NCBI GenBank assembly: GCA_030272155.1
Contig: CP126202.1
Span: 4,981,501 to 5,045,500, forward strand
DNA: 64,000 nt
Source: Tetradesmus obliquus
Taxonomy: Eukaryota; Chlorophyta; Chlorophyceae; Sphaeropleales; Scenedesmaceae
Direction of reading: 5' to 3'
Position 1 is the stretch's first letter. Every line of letters starts with the position of its first letter. The notes under the pieces are model-generated. The model had not been told where the DNA came from. It saw only the letters and a program-made list of their open reading frames with translations, and did no database searches. The position numbers were made by a program, and so were the translations under genes. Positions 23,374 through 34,825 of the stretch are shown here, piece by piece.

Positions 23374-25361
23374 ATGGCCGCTGAGCAGAAACCAGAATGG
23401 AATGGAGGAGAACTGCTGTTTGCAGGAGGCACAGATTGGGCCATGGTGCGCTGCACTGCAGCAGGCAGCGAGCACGGCGTGGAAAACTGCTGCTGAACTT
23501 TGTAGCCACTCTACTGCGTGCAGCTCGGCCGAGGTGGAGGAGGCAAAAGCAAGGCAAACCCAAAGGTAATTCGTCGCAATGGGATCACAGAATCTGTGCA
23601 CCCCCTGATACGCACGGGTGACTGAATACGAAAGGCTTCGAAATACGCTGCAGGATGAGCTGGAGCGCCAAGAAAAGTATCCAAACCTTGTGGAGCCACA
23701 CCGTTTAAAGGCGCTGCTGGTGGGTGTGCCGCTGGAGCTCGGGTTTGGCGCCAAGTTTGAAGCCACAGCAGCAGCAGAAGCACTAAGGCATGCAGAGCAT
23801 TACTTGCACCACTAAATCATCGCGTCCCTATGCAGGCACATGTTTAAAACCTGTTATTCTTGAGATCACAAAGCTTTTAGCTGCATGGCGCATCCTGTGC
23901 TGGCCCTCCGCATGCGCATGCCTGGCTGGTGCACTTATGGGTCTGATCTGCCCTGCCTGCTGTGCTGCGCTCTGCTTGCAGGACGTCAAGATAGAGTTCA
24001 TAGCAGCAGGCAGCGCAGCAGCACACTGCATAGTGGGCGATGTGAATGGCGTTTGCTACACCTGGGGGCGTAATGAGGTGCGGCGCCTGCTGCTGCTGCA
24101 GGGTGTGGTTGTGCTGCAGCCCTTACGCAGTGGCACGCATGCAGCCAGTGACGAGCGCATCTTAGTGGTCAAGGCAGCACCCTGATCCCGCAACACAGCA
24201 AATCACTTCAATTCGAAACACGGTGCAACACAAGAGCGGGTGCAGTAATGACAACAGCATAGCAATGACTGGCAGCGCTCACTGCCCACAGCTGTACATA
24301 GACAAACCAGCTCTCTGTAAGCCTGATTGCTGTTCCTTGCACGTGCTGTTGCCACCTGTTTGTGTGTTGACTGCTGCTGCTGCAGCGTGGCCAGCTGGGC
24401 CATGGCGACCTGCTGCAGCGCAGCGCACCCACAGTGGTGGCGGGGCTGACGGGGCAGCACGTGGTGGCAGGTGGGGGGCATGCCGGTGGCAGCAGCAGCA
24501 GCAGCAGTGGGCAGGGGTGCATGCTACTGAGGCAGCAACATGCAAGCAGCTGGAGAGGGTTGCTTCGCAATCGGCATGTGCTGTAGTTGACACCATGGCG
24601 CTTGCACCGTCAATGGTCAGTAGAGCTACCTGGATTGTGTCCTTGGCATGGCCCCAAGCGCCCTTTGTGTTCATCACCCTCACTTGCTTGATCCCGCTGC
24701 TGCTGCTGCTGCCGGTGGCGTGTGCCTGCAGCGGCTGGCGGCAAGCACCACACTGTGGTGGTCACAAAAGATGGCCACAGCTTCGCCTTTGGGCTCAACA
24801 GCCAGGTGAGCAGCAGCAGCAGCACAGGCAGCAACAGCAGGGGCAGCAGCAACAGGCAGCAACAGCAACAGCAGCGGGGGCAGGCGCAAGGGTCGGCGGG
24901 AGCAGCGAAGGCAACAGCTTTGGCTTCGGGCTCAACAGCCAGGTGCGGACGGAACCGCGGCAACAGCAGCACAGGCTGGGGCAGGGCCGGAGGTAGCAGC
25001 GGCAGCAGCAGCAGCAGCGGAGGCTGGCGGAAGCAGTGTCAGCAGAACATTTCACAGCAGGAAGATGCGGTGGTTGCTTTGCGAGCGCAGAGATGCCAGC
25101 AGCGGCTGTGACGTAACGCCGCCAGCCGGGATGGGCTCCAGGACCAGTTGCACGCCCTGTGGGGGAGGTTGACAGGTCGAGCAGCTGAGCTAGCCCCGCA
25201 CTGGTGCTGATGCACCCCATAGCACTTGTTCACACTGACAATGTGTTACTGCTGTGGCGCTGCGACTGTGGTGCCGCTGTGTGCTGTTTGCTGCTGCTGC
25301 TGCAGGGCCAGCTGGGCATTGGGTCCATCAAGAAGACCAAGGCCACGCCTGAGGGTGAGGT

Positions 25362-25393
<32 letters not shown>

Positions 25394-26734
25394 CCACACC
25401 ACTGGTGTGTAGGGTACTCGCCTGTGCCTCTGCATCTCAGTGCTCTGTTTCTTTGCATGATCAGCGGCTGCTCCTGTCACACCTCTGCATCATGTGCACC
25501 TAGCAGCGGCAGCTCCAGCAGGCAGTTGCCATTGCAAAAGCGTGTTGCAGTGCCGCCGTTTTGACATGCTGCCTCACTTTGCCCCTGCATGCCTCACTGC
25601 TTCTGCGCCGCATCATGCCTGCGCCTGCCCCTGCAGACCTGCAGCTGTCCCCTGTGAAGGCGTTGGTTGACAATGCTTGGTTTACTGTTCTCTGCTGCGC
25701 CGCTGTTCACTGTTGCCGTGACTTGTTGCCCTGCAGACCTGCAGCTGTCACCTGTGAAGGCACTGGTGGACAACGCAGCCAAGGTGTCATGCGGTGCTGA
25801 CTTCACCGCGTGGCTCAGCAAGACAGGCCAGGTGCGGCAGAAAGCACCCGCTTTTTGCTGTGTCATGGACAATGCAGCCATGCAGCCCGGAGTTCACTGC
25901 GTGGCTCACCAAGACGGGCCACGTGCAGGGCGGCCGCGCGGGATGCAGCAGAGCCCTAGATTGACCAGCTGTGGTTCACAGCTTGCTGCGCTGAACGTGC
26001 TGCTGCTGCTGCTGCCGTTGCCGTGTGCTGCTGCTGCTGCTGCTGCTGCCGTAGGTGTGGACAGCGGGCAACCCCCAGTATGGTCAGCTGGGTGGCGGCA
26101 CCGACCACATGTACAACGCCAAGGACAGTGAGTGGCACGGCTGGATCGCTGCTAGGCACTGCTGGCAGAGCACACACTGCTGCCTTTGATGGATCCATGC
26201 TCACGGCAGCAACGGCCCTGCACATGCGTTGCAATTCTGCAATTGTCAGCACAGACGACATGGAAGATATGATGCATGCATGCACGCCAACGTAACAGAT
26301 TGGCACGCAGCAATGGCGGCAGCCTTGCACTGCCCTTGCGCCTGTCCCTTCCACCTGCCTGATCACGTGATGCTACCTGCCTGCCTGTTCTGCTGCTGCT
26401 GCTGCTGCTGCCACCCCCAGCCTCAATTAAGATCATGTACGAGCCGCAGCCCACACCCAGGGCAGTGGAGGGGCTGCTGGGCGTGACAGTGAAGCAGGTG
26501 CGCTGGCACGCAGCAGGTGCTTGTCATAGTATGTTCTTATGTCCTGGGCAGTGGAGGGGCTGCTGGGCGTGACAGTGAAGCAGGTGGGGCGCTGGCTTGG
26601 CTGGGGCGCATTGGCTCACAGTGCTATGCATAGCATATGCCACACTGTGTTGCTGGCAGCAAGGGCCAAGCTGGCATGCATCTAAATGTTCAGTGTCTGC
26701 GGATTGGCTGTATGCTTATGGTTTCTGTGCCTCT

Positions 26735-26778
<44 letters not shown>

Positions 26779-28469
26779 AGGTGGTGTGTGGCCACAGCCA
26801 CAGCCTGGCGCTGGCTGAGGGGGGTGGCGCCTATACCTGGGGCAACGGCAACTACGGCAAGCTGGGCCACAAGGTGCGTGAGTGTGTGTGGTGGTGGTGG
26901 TAGAGGGGGGGGCGTGATGGGGGCTGGTGCGGTATCCTGCCCTGAGTCATTAAGTCCCTGTCTGCAATCCTGTCCTTTGTGGTCTGCTGACTTGTACTGC
27001 TGCTCACCCTACTGTCGCTCTAACACTGTATTGCTGTTTTGCTGCTGCTGCTGCTGCTGCTGCTGCTGTGTCACCACACCGCAGGTGCAGCAGGACGAGA
27101 TGAAGCCGCGCCTGATCGAGTCCTTCCGCGGGCGCATGCTGGCACTGCCTGAGGGCGTGGTGAGTGTGGGTGGGGGGAGGGTGGGGCGCTTCCGGTTGCA
27201 GTGCGGTTGGGTGGGCGCAAGGTACAATGAGTGCAAGGACGGCAGGAGCTGCCGGAACGGTTTGGTGGCGCCAGGCAGCAACATGCACAGGCACCAACAG
27301 CACATGCATGCTGACTGACTGGTGGTTCAGCATGGATCTCTCTTACTGTATATGTTACTGTTACCCTGGGTGACACTGGGCGGCACCGGGGGCCGCTGCT
27401 GCTGTCTTCCTGTTTGTCAACCCGATGCCGGCTGTGCGCACCATCTGTGCGCCCTGCAGTGCGGCGCGGGCGGCACCAGCACCTTCTGCGTGGCCACGGG
27501 CCCTCAGCTGTACGCGTGGGGCAAGCTCAAGGTGTCGGGGGACAACGCGACGCACCCCATGCCCCTGGAGGACCTGAGCGGGTGGAACGTGAGTGTGCAA
27601 CGCCTGGTTTGAAGCAGCACAGCAGGTGTAGGCCTCGCAGTCACCGTCCCTGCAGATTTATATTCATACGGAGCAGGTGGCCGTTGCATGGTGTACAACT
27701 ACTGCATTATGCTTGAAGCTGCTATGTTTACTGAGTATCTGAGTCAATGTTGCCTTGCGCTGCAGCCACTGCTGCGCCGACACCTGCTGACTGCTCCGCC
27801 TACCGCTTGCTGCTGTCTCCTGGCCCCTGCACCCTGTTCTTTCATACTTCCATCACCGCAGCTGCGCAGCCTGTCGTGCGGCCCGGGCACGTTTGCGGTT
27901 GCTGCTGACAACAGCGTGATCACCTGGGGCGCCGCCACCAACGGCGAGCTGGGCTACGGGCCGAGCGGCAAGAAGAGCAGCGCACGGCCTGACAAGGTGC
28001 GTGCGGGTACTGGGGCGGGTGCTGGTGCTTAGGGGGGCTGTGTGAGGCAGCTCGTGTGCTGCATTAGGCATGCATGTACTGCGGTGTAACGTGACACCAC
28101 CCGCTTTGTGCGGAGCTCGTGTGATACGGCAGCAGCGGTCATGGCACTACCGTATTCGGTACTCACGAGCGTTGATTCATGCTGTTGCTGCTGCTGCTGC
28201 CCTTGCAGTGCATGGCGCTGGAGGGCATGTCCACGCAGCAGGTGGCCTGCGGGGTGGGCTTCACACTGTTCCTCACAGAGCCCACCGCAGACAAACTGGC
28301 CAAGTTCCCGGTGTATGAGCCTGCAGTGGCTGTGGAGGAGGCAAAGGGAGGCGGCGATGATGGCGAGACAGCAGCAGGCGGCAGCAGCAAGGCGGCAGCA
28401 GCCAAGGGTGCTGGCGCGAAGCGCAAGGGCGCTGCTGCGGGTGGCGGCAAGGGCAAGAAGGCCAAGTGA
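23374..28469 (+). CDS. RCC2-like RCC1-repeat beta-propeller protein
   Basis: About fifteen exons give ~485 residues. Clear ones are 23374-23445, 23524-23565, 23982-24077, 24386-24470, 24732-24805, 25306-25354, 25737-25831, 26055-26127, 26421-26497, 26781-26873, 27085-27159, 27460-27588, 27862-27996 and 28209-28469. The third exon ends at 23719, but its acceptor is unclear. The start ELLFAGGTDWAM matches RCC2 rather than RCC1, as do WGRNE, RGQLGHGD, KHHTVVVTKDGHSFAFG, ADFTAWLSKTGQ, NPQYGQLGGGTDH, HSHSLALAEGG, NGNYGKLGHK, DEMKPRLIESF, FAVAADNSVITWGA and NGELGYGPSG. RCC2 acts in chromosome segregation and small-GTPase regulation at centromeres in animals; the algal role is inferred. The last exon adds a Lys/Ala/Gly-rich basic tail (GAKRKGAAAGGGKGKKAK) that could be nuclear-targeting. 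Several introns hold partial copies of adjacent exons. Confidence 0.85.
24780..24945 (+). repeat. Duplicated donor edge of an RCC2-like exon
   Basis: The real exon ends SFAFGLNSQ at 24805 before GTGAGC. About 135 bp later, 24908-24942 again codes NSFGFGLNSQ before GTGCGG, separated by a CAG/CAA-rich tract. The second copy has no upstream exon body. Confidence 0.65.
25636..25932 (+). repeat. Partial copies flanking an RCC2-like exon
   Basis: The functional exon (25737-25831) begins DLQLSPVKALVDNAAK and ends FTAWLSKTGQ. A copy of its 5' part with acceptor lies at about 25637-25680 (LQLSPVKALVDNA). A copy of its 3' part lies at about 25884-25932 (EFTAWLTKTGH). One exon is thus flanked on both sides by its own fragments. 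Confidence 0.75.
26455..26590 (+). repeat. Duplicated donor edge of another RCC2-like exon
   Basis: The end of the exon (VEGLLGVTVKQ, 26466-26497, donor GTGCGC) is repeated almost exactly at 26546-26582 with a GTGGGG donor. Confidence 0.75.
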
Positions 28470-29500
28470 GGGGCTGGTCTGTGCAGAGTTGACCTGGTGT
28501 AGTTGTGGTGCTGTTGTTGGGTTGATTGCAGCTGTTGTGGCTGTGTGCAGCCGGAGATGCCAGTGGTATGTGTGGCCGCAGGACTAGCAGCACACTGCCA
28601 CGTGACCGCAGCGGGATGAGTGGATGGCGTCAAAATGTTGAACTGCCAGCAATAAGCGCCTTCAGATCGCAGGCTCGTTGCCGTGCCATGTAGAAGCCAC
28701 TGAAAGGCACTAATTGAGTGCCTTATGAGGTTGACAACAGTCGGTGCATGCCAGAAACCAAGGATGTAGCTGATTAACATCACAGAATATATAAAACAAA
28801 TAAACTGTTCACGGGTATGCCCACCAGCATTTACTGGTATGTCATGATGCACACAACAGTGCCTAGTAGGCACTGTGGTACAATCTTCAATGCATTCTGG
28901 CAACAGTTGTGCCGCATGGTGCATCATGGCCGAAGACATCAACTTTAGGAAACAACGCTTGTCACACGCTGCTGCCATACAGGAATAAAGGATAATACAC
29001 CGTACATTGAGGGTCTGGAAGCCTATGCACGGCACAAATGCCGGAGTGCTGTCATTGTGGCCAGCAGACAGCTCGGCTTGCAACTTGGTGCGCTGTGCAG
29101 CCGCAGCAACCGGCCTGGGTCCGGCCTGGTGCTGTGGTCCAGCCCTGCCAAGGTGTCTGTGCCCATGAGCTGCAGCGCTGAACTTCAAAGTTCTTGATCT
29201 GAGATATCAGCTGTCAGCAGCTGCCGCATCTGCTGGTGGCTGCGGCAGCCGTACCGAAGTGACCGGCTCCGGCGTGGCCCTGCACACAAGCAGTGAAACA
29301 GAGGCAGCAGACGCACAGTTACATTCTACTGGTACATGCGTAGGTGTTGAAGTTGTGCACACGACACAGCGTCGCAGCCAGGCAGCCTGCAGGAGTGCGT
29401 TGCACGTGTTCATAATGTGAAGCAACGCAAGGTGCATGAATTAGCATGGCCAGCAGCACAAACTCGGCTTTGCTTGTCGGGCAATATATGCATGCCACGT
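28470..29500. other. Region without a recognised gene
   Basis: This starts with the 3' flank of the RCC2-like gene. No coding similarity, RNA gene or transposon end was found on either strand. Confidence 0.4.
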
Positions 29501-29519
29501 CAGCAGGCTGCTGTCGCGA

Positions 29520-29780
29520 GCGCAACCCACAGACGCAGCTGCGCCCCGCACCTCTCCTTGCAGCAGCCCAGCAGGGTGTTGTTGCATGATATCCTAGTAC
29601 CACATCATCTTCGTCTCCTGCAGAGCTGCCACACGCACCTCTCCTTGCGGCTGCCCAGCAGTGTGCTGGCCACGCTGGCCAGCGTGGGCAGCGCCCGCCG
29701 CGCACTGGCTGCGCCGCCCGGCGCCGCGCCGCTGCCGCCCGCCGCCCCCGCCAGCGTGAGCGTGTGTGTCTTGCTGAGCA
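29520..29780 (-). pseudogene. Orphan exon fragment, unknown family
   Basis: The minus strand reads ARRALPTLASVASTLLGS and then RKERCVWQL (about 29620-29720). Downstream, near 29545-29575, a second piece reads LLGCCKERCGAQL. This looks like one exon edge copied twice, as in neighbouring genes, but no intact gene body was found around it. Confidence 0.3.
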
Positions 29781-29881
29781 GCAGGCTGCTGAGGCCGCGG
29801 CCCAGCCCTACGCAATTGCTGCAGCATTGGGTTTTGCAAAAACAGTTGCTGTTTTTTTATGACGAGCAAACGTGAACCGCA

Positions 29882-30158
29882 AGAACATGCCCCAAGAAGA
29901 AGAGGGGTTACACGGTGTGCACAGGCAACTACGTTGCAACGAACATGCCCCAAGAAGAGGGGTTACACGGTGTGCACAGGCAACTACGTTGCAACGAACA
30001 CCCGAAAATCTGGAACGTCGCAGATGACTCAGCAAAACATGCCCTTGTTTTGTGTGCTCGTTGCCGAAAGAAGAAGAGGGGTTTAACGGTGTGCACAGGC
30101 AACTACGTTGCAACGAACACCCGAAAATCTGGAACGTCGCAGATGACTCAGCAAAACA
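29882..30158. repeat. Tandem repeat, three units
   Basis: A ~55-bp unit beginning AAGAAGAGGGGTT and ending CAACGAACA occurs three times (from about 29894, 29951 and 30070). The last two copies share a further ~40 bp (CCGAAAATCTGGAACGTCGC and on). Confidence 0.85.
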
Positions 30159-30567
30159 GGCTGTCACTCAAGGAGACTCACCCCAGAAAGTCTCTCTGTG
30201 TGTGTAACTTGACATATGGCCTTGCAGGCAAAGCCGTCAGTCACAGCACACGCAGTGTTGATGCTAAACAAAGGCAGGACTAGTGTAAACAGTGTCAGTG
30301 ACAGCAAGCTGCACTTTATGCAGTGCAGCGGGCGGGCTGAACCCACAGAAACAACACCCACCAGCAGCAACACAGCCTGGCAGGCGGTGGTCTGAGGCGA
30401 CAAACTGGGGAGAGAGAGCAGAGAACAAGCCAGCTGCTGCAAGGGCCGCACAACTACATGTTGCAGCAGCGATACGGCAACGCACAGCTCCTGCAAAGCA
30501 AGACAGCTAGCTCTGGCATGTCAGAAGCTCACAGAGAAAGCACGTACACACCGTGAGAAGAAGGCCA

Positions 30568-31104
30568 TCACCGCCGCACCACACACAAACCATTGCCACG
30601 CAACACAGTATGCCAGGCAATAAAAGGCTGTTGTGTGAGCAGCCGATTTCTATACCGTGACGGCACCCTAGCCGTAGCAGCAAAGTCCGCAAGTGCATCC
30701 CAAAAAGCACCTACTGCTGCTCTCACAGCCACTTGCTCCACCAGCTGGGGTACCCCAAGGTCACTTGACACAGCCCACGCTGCCCTGCGGCCTTTCTCAA
30801 AAGCATGCACTGCTGCAAGACAGACCATGTCCCACACCAACCGATGTACAGCGCTATGAGGTGGGCACGCCAACCATATAGCTCGGCACGGCAGTACAGC
30901 ACCTGCCGGCAACAAGTTGAACGCCCTTAGTTGACTTTCCACCTCACGCCGCACCGCCACAGCAACAGGACATGTCCAAAAATGATGCTCCACCCCAGGC
31001 CCTGCAGCAGAACACGCTGCACACCCCGGAGAGAGGCACACCCCGGGAGAGGGGCTTGTTACAGGAGAAGCACACGGGAGAGGCTTGTTACAGGAGAAGC
31101 ACAC
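30568..31104 (-). mobile_element. LINE (non-LTR retrotransposon) 3' fragment
   Basis: The minus-strand frame has a zinc-knuckle (CAACSAAGPGVEHHFWTCPV) of the kind found behind LINE reverse transcriptases. It is followed by a family-like tail (HRLVWDMVCLAAVHAF, FWDALADFAATARVP) and a stop at 30568. No reverse transcriptase or endonuclease domain is present, so this is a 5'-truncated or decayed copy. The tail motif FWxxLADF is shared with the fragment at 31784-32194. Confidence 0.6.
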
Positions 31105-31266
31105 CCCCGGAGAGGCTTGTTACAGGAGAAGGCAAGCTATCACCCGAGAGTGAGTCACTCGCCCTACTTTCAGCTCACATATCGTCACCCGGAGAGGCTT
31201 GTTACAGGAGAAGGCAAGCTATCACCCGAGAGTGAGTCACTCGCCCTACTTTCAGCTCACATATCA
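31026..31266. repeat. Tandem repeats within the LINE remnant
   Basis: Short units containing GGAGAGGCTTGTTACAGGAG recur from 31040. The last two are extended to an 82-bp period (starting 31109 and 31191) with near-identical sequence through CTTTCAGCTCACATATC. The array lies where LINE coding sequence upstream of the zinc-knuckle would be expected. Confidence 0.85.
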
Positions 31267-31588
31267 TATGAACTCGATAGCAAGCCACAAGACGCCACCA
31301 AAGAAAACTCCAGAGGCGTCTCGCAGCCCCTATCTCCCCATAAACGAACATGTACATGCAGGGCAGCAAGTGCGAAAAGCAGCACGAAAAGCAGCATGTG
31401 CTCCACGCACCAGGCAAAAAGCGCACAGGGAAGGACAAGCATGGTCAAAACAGTAAGCGGGGTGCACAAAGGTGCTGCTCACCATGAATGTCTGGCATGA
31501 TTGCATCAAGGCACTGCTGTACTCACCAGACTGCAGCAAGCAGGAGCATGCATAACTGACGCAGTGCACGACTGACAGGCAAATCAAA

Positions 31589-32194
31589 GCAAACTAAGGC
31601 AAACTAAGGCAAACTAGGGCTCTGCTGCTTCTGCAATCCTTACGGCTGACAAGGACAGAAACATGCAGCACGGAGGAAAGAGCTGAGAAACCAGCGCTGT
31701 GACACCCAACACATGCAACATGTCCTTGACAGAAACTGGAAAATCGACAACTGCTGACAGCACAACATGCAGAGGCAGGAAGGTCAACCAGAGCGGGGCG
31801 CCAGTACAATGCGCAGCTGCGCTGGATCAGAGCACAGAAACGGGTGATTGCCAGGCACCGCAACCCGCCAAGTAGCGGGCGCTGCCTCTGTTGCCACAAA
31901 ATCAGCAAGCAACTCCCAAAACCTTAACACCGCTTGCTGCTTAGCCTCCTGTAACATCTGCGCTACCAGCTGTTGTCGCTGTTGTTGTTGATGCAGCTGC
32001 TGCTGCTGTCGGCGCTGCTCTACCAGCTGATTATGCTGTTGCTGCGCAGCAGTGAGAGCTGCATGCTGTAGTGTATCAGTAATAAGCGCCTGGCCCGCCG
32101 GCAGCGGCGGTGGCTGCTGCACGGCCAGGGCGGGCGGCGGGATGCTCAGCTTATTAGCATCGTCACCCCCTTTTTGTTTGTGTTTGTTACACAT
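31589..32194 (-). mobile_element. Second LINE-type 3' fragment with decamer tail
   Basis: A Gln-rich frame (32194-31784) ends in VLRFWELLADFVATEAAPAT and GNHPFL, related to FWDALADFAATARVP and QQPFI of the neighbouring fragment. About 165 bp past the stop, three short units of the type AGTTTGCCTT (plus-strand positions 31589-31618) form a tail like those that end LINE copies. The N-terminal part overlaps the LTR-like repeat at 32179, so the frame may be a junction product. Confidence 0.45.
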
Positions 32195-33913
32195 GGGGGC
32201 CAGGCAATTCCAGCCTCTTGAACTGGCGTATCATACCAGCCAGGTAGGGTTTCAATTCCAACTCCGTCCCCCACCACCATCACGACGGAACAGCAAGTCT
32301 GCAGCCTTACTGCCCGCCTAGCAAATTGACCACAATGCTGCAGCAGAACGGAGTGGCCGCCTCCAAGGAACAGCATGGCATGGCAAGCAAGCATGCAAGC
32401 GCACGGCATGATAGGGCATGCAAGCATACACACTTACAGAGACCTGGCTGCAACACCACACTGCTGTTGCTGCACGACAAGCACTAGGCTGTACTACATC
32501 CAAGCAAGAAGAAAACCACTCCTACCGCTGCGGCTAGCTAAGCTGACCTACAAAAACAAAAAAAACCACTCCTACCGCTACCTACATGCAGCAACTCCAC
32601 CAGATGGCTACACTGTCGCCACAAGTAAGGGCACCACCACAGCCCCAGGTAGCTGCCCAGACACGTAATGCATTTGACAACGGCTGATGTGAGAACAGCA
32701 ATGCGAATGCAAGCACATTGCTGCTCCCTACGCGCAGCAGACACAAACCAAATAAAGTACACTGCCCAGACAGCACTACTGGCAGGCAATCCACTGATCC
32801 ATAGCAGCAGTTGCAGGGGTCATCATCTGCAACACGTTGCTGCCGCTGCAGGCCACCAACTGCAGCAGCCTGCAGAAGGAATTTAAGGACACTCCAGACA
32901 CTGAACCAGCAGTCCAGCACGCTCAACAGTCACAAGGGGTTGCCTAGCCAATCACATCATGTGGTGAAAGGCGATTGCAAGGGCACCGCAGCACCTCGAG
33001 CATTACCAGCACCTTGCCTGCTTCTGCTGTAGCCCTACTGCTGTGACCATGACACAACTCCAGGCGCCAGCTTGGGTACCAGCGAGCGCTCACAACTAAA
33101 CTATTGCTGAGCACATCTTCCTGAAGTTGTAGCCGACTGCCTGGGCTTCCACTGCGCGCTGCACGGCTGTCAACTGTGCTGTCTCTTCGGCGACCCGGCG
33201 TAGCTGCGTAGGCAGGCAGTATCGGCCTGCAGGACGCCACTCCTCTTATCTAATATAGCTTCCAGCATTAAAAGAAGCTGCACTAGACGGTCTTCCGACT
33301 CGCGGGCCGCAACTGGGCTGGGCCAGAGGGCAAAGCAAGCCAAGCCTTTTTACGCCTTGCTCAGGGCCCCCCCGGGTTCGAAATGCTGTCTCTTTGTGTT
33401 TGTTACACATGGGGGCCAGGCAATTCCAGCCTCTTGAACTGGCGTATCATACCAGCCAGGTAGGGTTTCAATTCCAACTCCGTCCCCCACCACCATCACG
33501 ACGGAACAGCAAGTCTGCAGCCTTACTGCCCGCCTAGCAAATTGACCACAATGCTGCAGCAGAACGGAGTGGCCGCCTCCAAGGAACAGCATGGCATGGC
33601 AAGCAAGCATGCAAGCGCACGGCATGATAGGGCATGCAAGCATACACACTTACAGAGACCTGGCTGCAACACCACACTGCTGTTGCTGCATGACAAGCAC
33701 TAGGCTGTACTACATCCAAGCAAGAAGAAAACCACTCCTACCGCTGCGGCTAGCTAAGCTGACCTACAAAAACAAAAACCACTCCTACCGCTACCTACAT
33801 GCAGCAACTCCACCAGATGGCTACACTGTCGCCACAAGTACGGGCACCACCACAGCCCCAGGTAGCTGCCCAGACACGTAATGCATTTGACAACGGCTGA
33901 TGTGAGAACAGCA
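32179..33913. mobile_element. LTR-retrotransposon-like element, short and non-coding
   Basis: Two direct repeats of ~520 bp (32179-32700 and 33395-33913) flank 694 bp. Both begin TGTGTTTGTTAC and end GAGAACAGCA, the TG...CA ends typical of LTRs. By eye they differ at only a few positions, so the duplication is recent. The interior has no gag, protease, integrase or reverse transcriptase, so it would be a TRIM-like non-autonomous element. No clear target-site duplication, primer-binding site or polypurine tract was found, so the LTR call is not secure. The right repeat ends 50 bp before a tRNA gene. Confidence 0.55.
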
Positions 33914-33963
33914 AAACCGCATTAATTTTTCTGAAACCAGTGCATGGCAGCACATTTGACCCC

Positions 33964-34055
33964 GCGTTCGTAGTGTAGTGGCTATCATCCTACCCTCCCA
34001 ACGAGGGAGATTCTGGAGACCGGTAGGGACCCGGGTTCGATTCCCGGCGGACGCA
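33964..34055 (+). tRNA. tRNA-Gly (anticodon CCC) with a ~20-nt intron
   Basis: The acceptor stem GCGTTCG pairs with CGGACGC, followed by discriminator A. The T arm is CCGGG-TTCGATT-CCCGG. The anticodon stem CTACC pairs with GGTAG, and between them lies loop CTCCCA with anticodon CCC. About 20 nt (roughly 34002-34021) interrupt the loop after the base 3' of the anticodon, the standard site for eukaryotic tRNA introns. The intron contains GAGGGAG, able to pair with the anticodon. Without it the tRNA is 72 nt. The D arm (GTGTAGTGGCTATCAT) resembles other eukaryotic tRNA-Gly genes. Confidence 0.88.
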
Positions 34056-34659
34056 GCCGCTTTTGCATTTTGTGATCTGCTGCTTTCTCCACTGGTCACG
34101 TTTTGCTGGTTGCTGGTTACCTCCGTCGTCAGACTGAAGTATGAGTTGACCTGCACGTTTAGCTGCTGAAAACCTGAAGTACATGACGCAGCAACTAAAC
34201 AGTGACGTGGCAATCTGCAGAAAGTTCCTCACCATATCACAGATCGCTGAACTTCATGCTCACATTGCAAGCCATATGTGGAAGGCTGTTGTTGCAGGCG
34301 TCGTTGTGCTGCGCCCTAGTACGTTCCCTACTAGGCTACATTGCTGTCACGCCAGGCTGGTGCTGCGTCCAGCATGAATGTGCAGTCTTGTTCTGCACAG
34401 CAGCGGTACTATGGAGTTGAAAAATCGAATTCTGCAAGCACTATTGTGATCTTGTCGTTGGCAGCAATCATTGTGCAGTGGAGATCCAAGGCGCAGTGCT
34501 GCGCAGTATAGCAGTACTGCAGTGCTGCGCAGTATAGCAGTACTGCATGCGCATGCAGGCTGCAGGGTGACCCTGAAGTGCTGCAGGCGCCACATCCACG
34601 CCAGATACATCGGCATAAACGTTAATTACGTGCAGATAAAGCGCCTGTTTGCATGCTGC
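34056..34659. other. Intergenic region with a small tandem repeat
   Basis: No gene was recognised. At 34495-34546 a 26-bp unit (AGTGCTGCGCAGTATAGCAG plus TACTGC) occurs twice in tandem and contains the palindrome GCAGTACTGC. Confidence 0.6.
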
Positions 34660-34735
34660 CTCCTCGGTGGACCCCAGATCGGGGCGTGAGGACGAACCGT
34701 CGCTATTTTCGATCGCCGCGTGCTGTAGCAATGCA
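34660..34735 (+). promoter_or_regulatory. Conserved 5' block of paralogue A
   Basis: GGGGCGTGAGGACGAA, CGTCGCTA and GATCGCCGCGTG occur in order about 100-150 bp upstream of the ATG. They recur in the same order before paralogue B (41110-41185), while the sequence between block and ATG has diverged. This suggests a promoter or 5'-leader element under constraint. Confidence 0.5.
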
Positions 34736-34825
34736 GGAGGACGACATCACAGATGTATTAAACGAAAACATTTAAATAAATTCCATGATGTTTAGTATAG
34801 GCAATGGTGTCTCATGTAGCTAGCA

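Noticed and set aside
28163-29188. 341-codon minus-strand frame next to the RCC2-like gene
   Set aside because: It overlaps the last RCC2-like exon in antisense and is low-complexity, with no recognisable domain.
29882-30158. CRISPR-like repeat array
   Set aside because: The units are directly adjacent or of uneven length, without unique spacers of constant size, and the DNA is eukaryotic.
33200-33390. tRNA-derived SINE from A-box-like (TAGCTGCGTAGG) and B-box-like (GGGTTCGAAA) motifs
   Set aside because: The two motifs are ~170 bp apart, and no tRNA fold or tail accompanies them.
32179-33913. Confident LTR retrotransposon call
   Set aside because: No target duplication, primer-binding site, polypurine tract or coding domain was found, so it is reported only as LTR-like.
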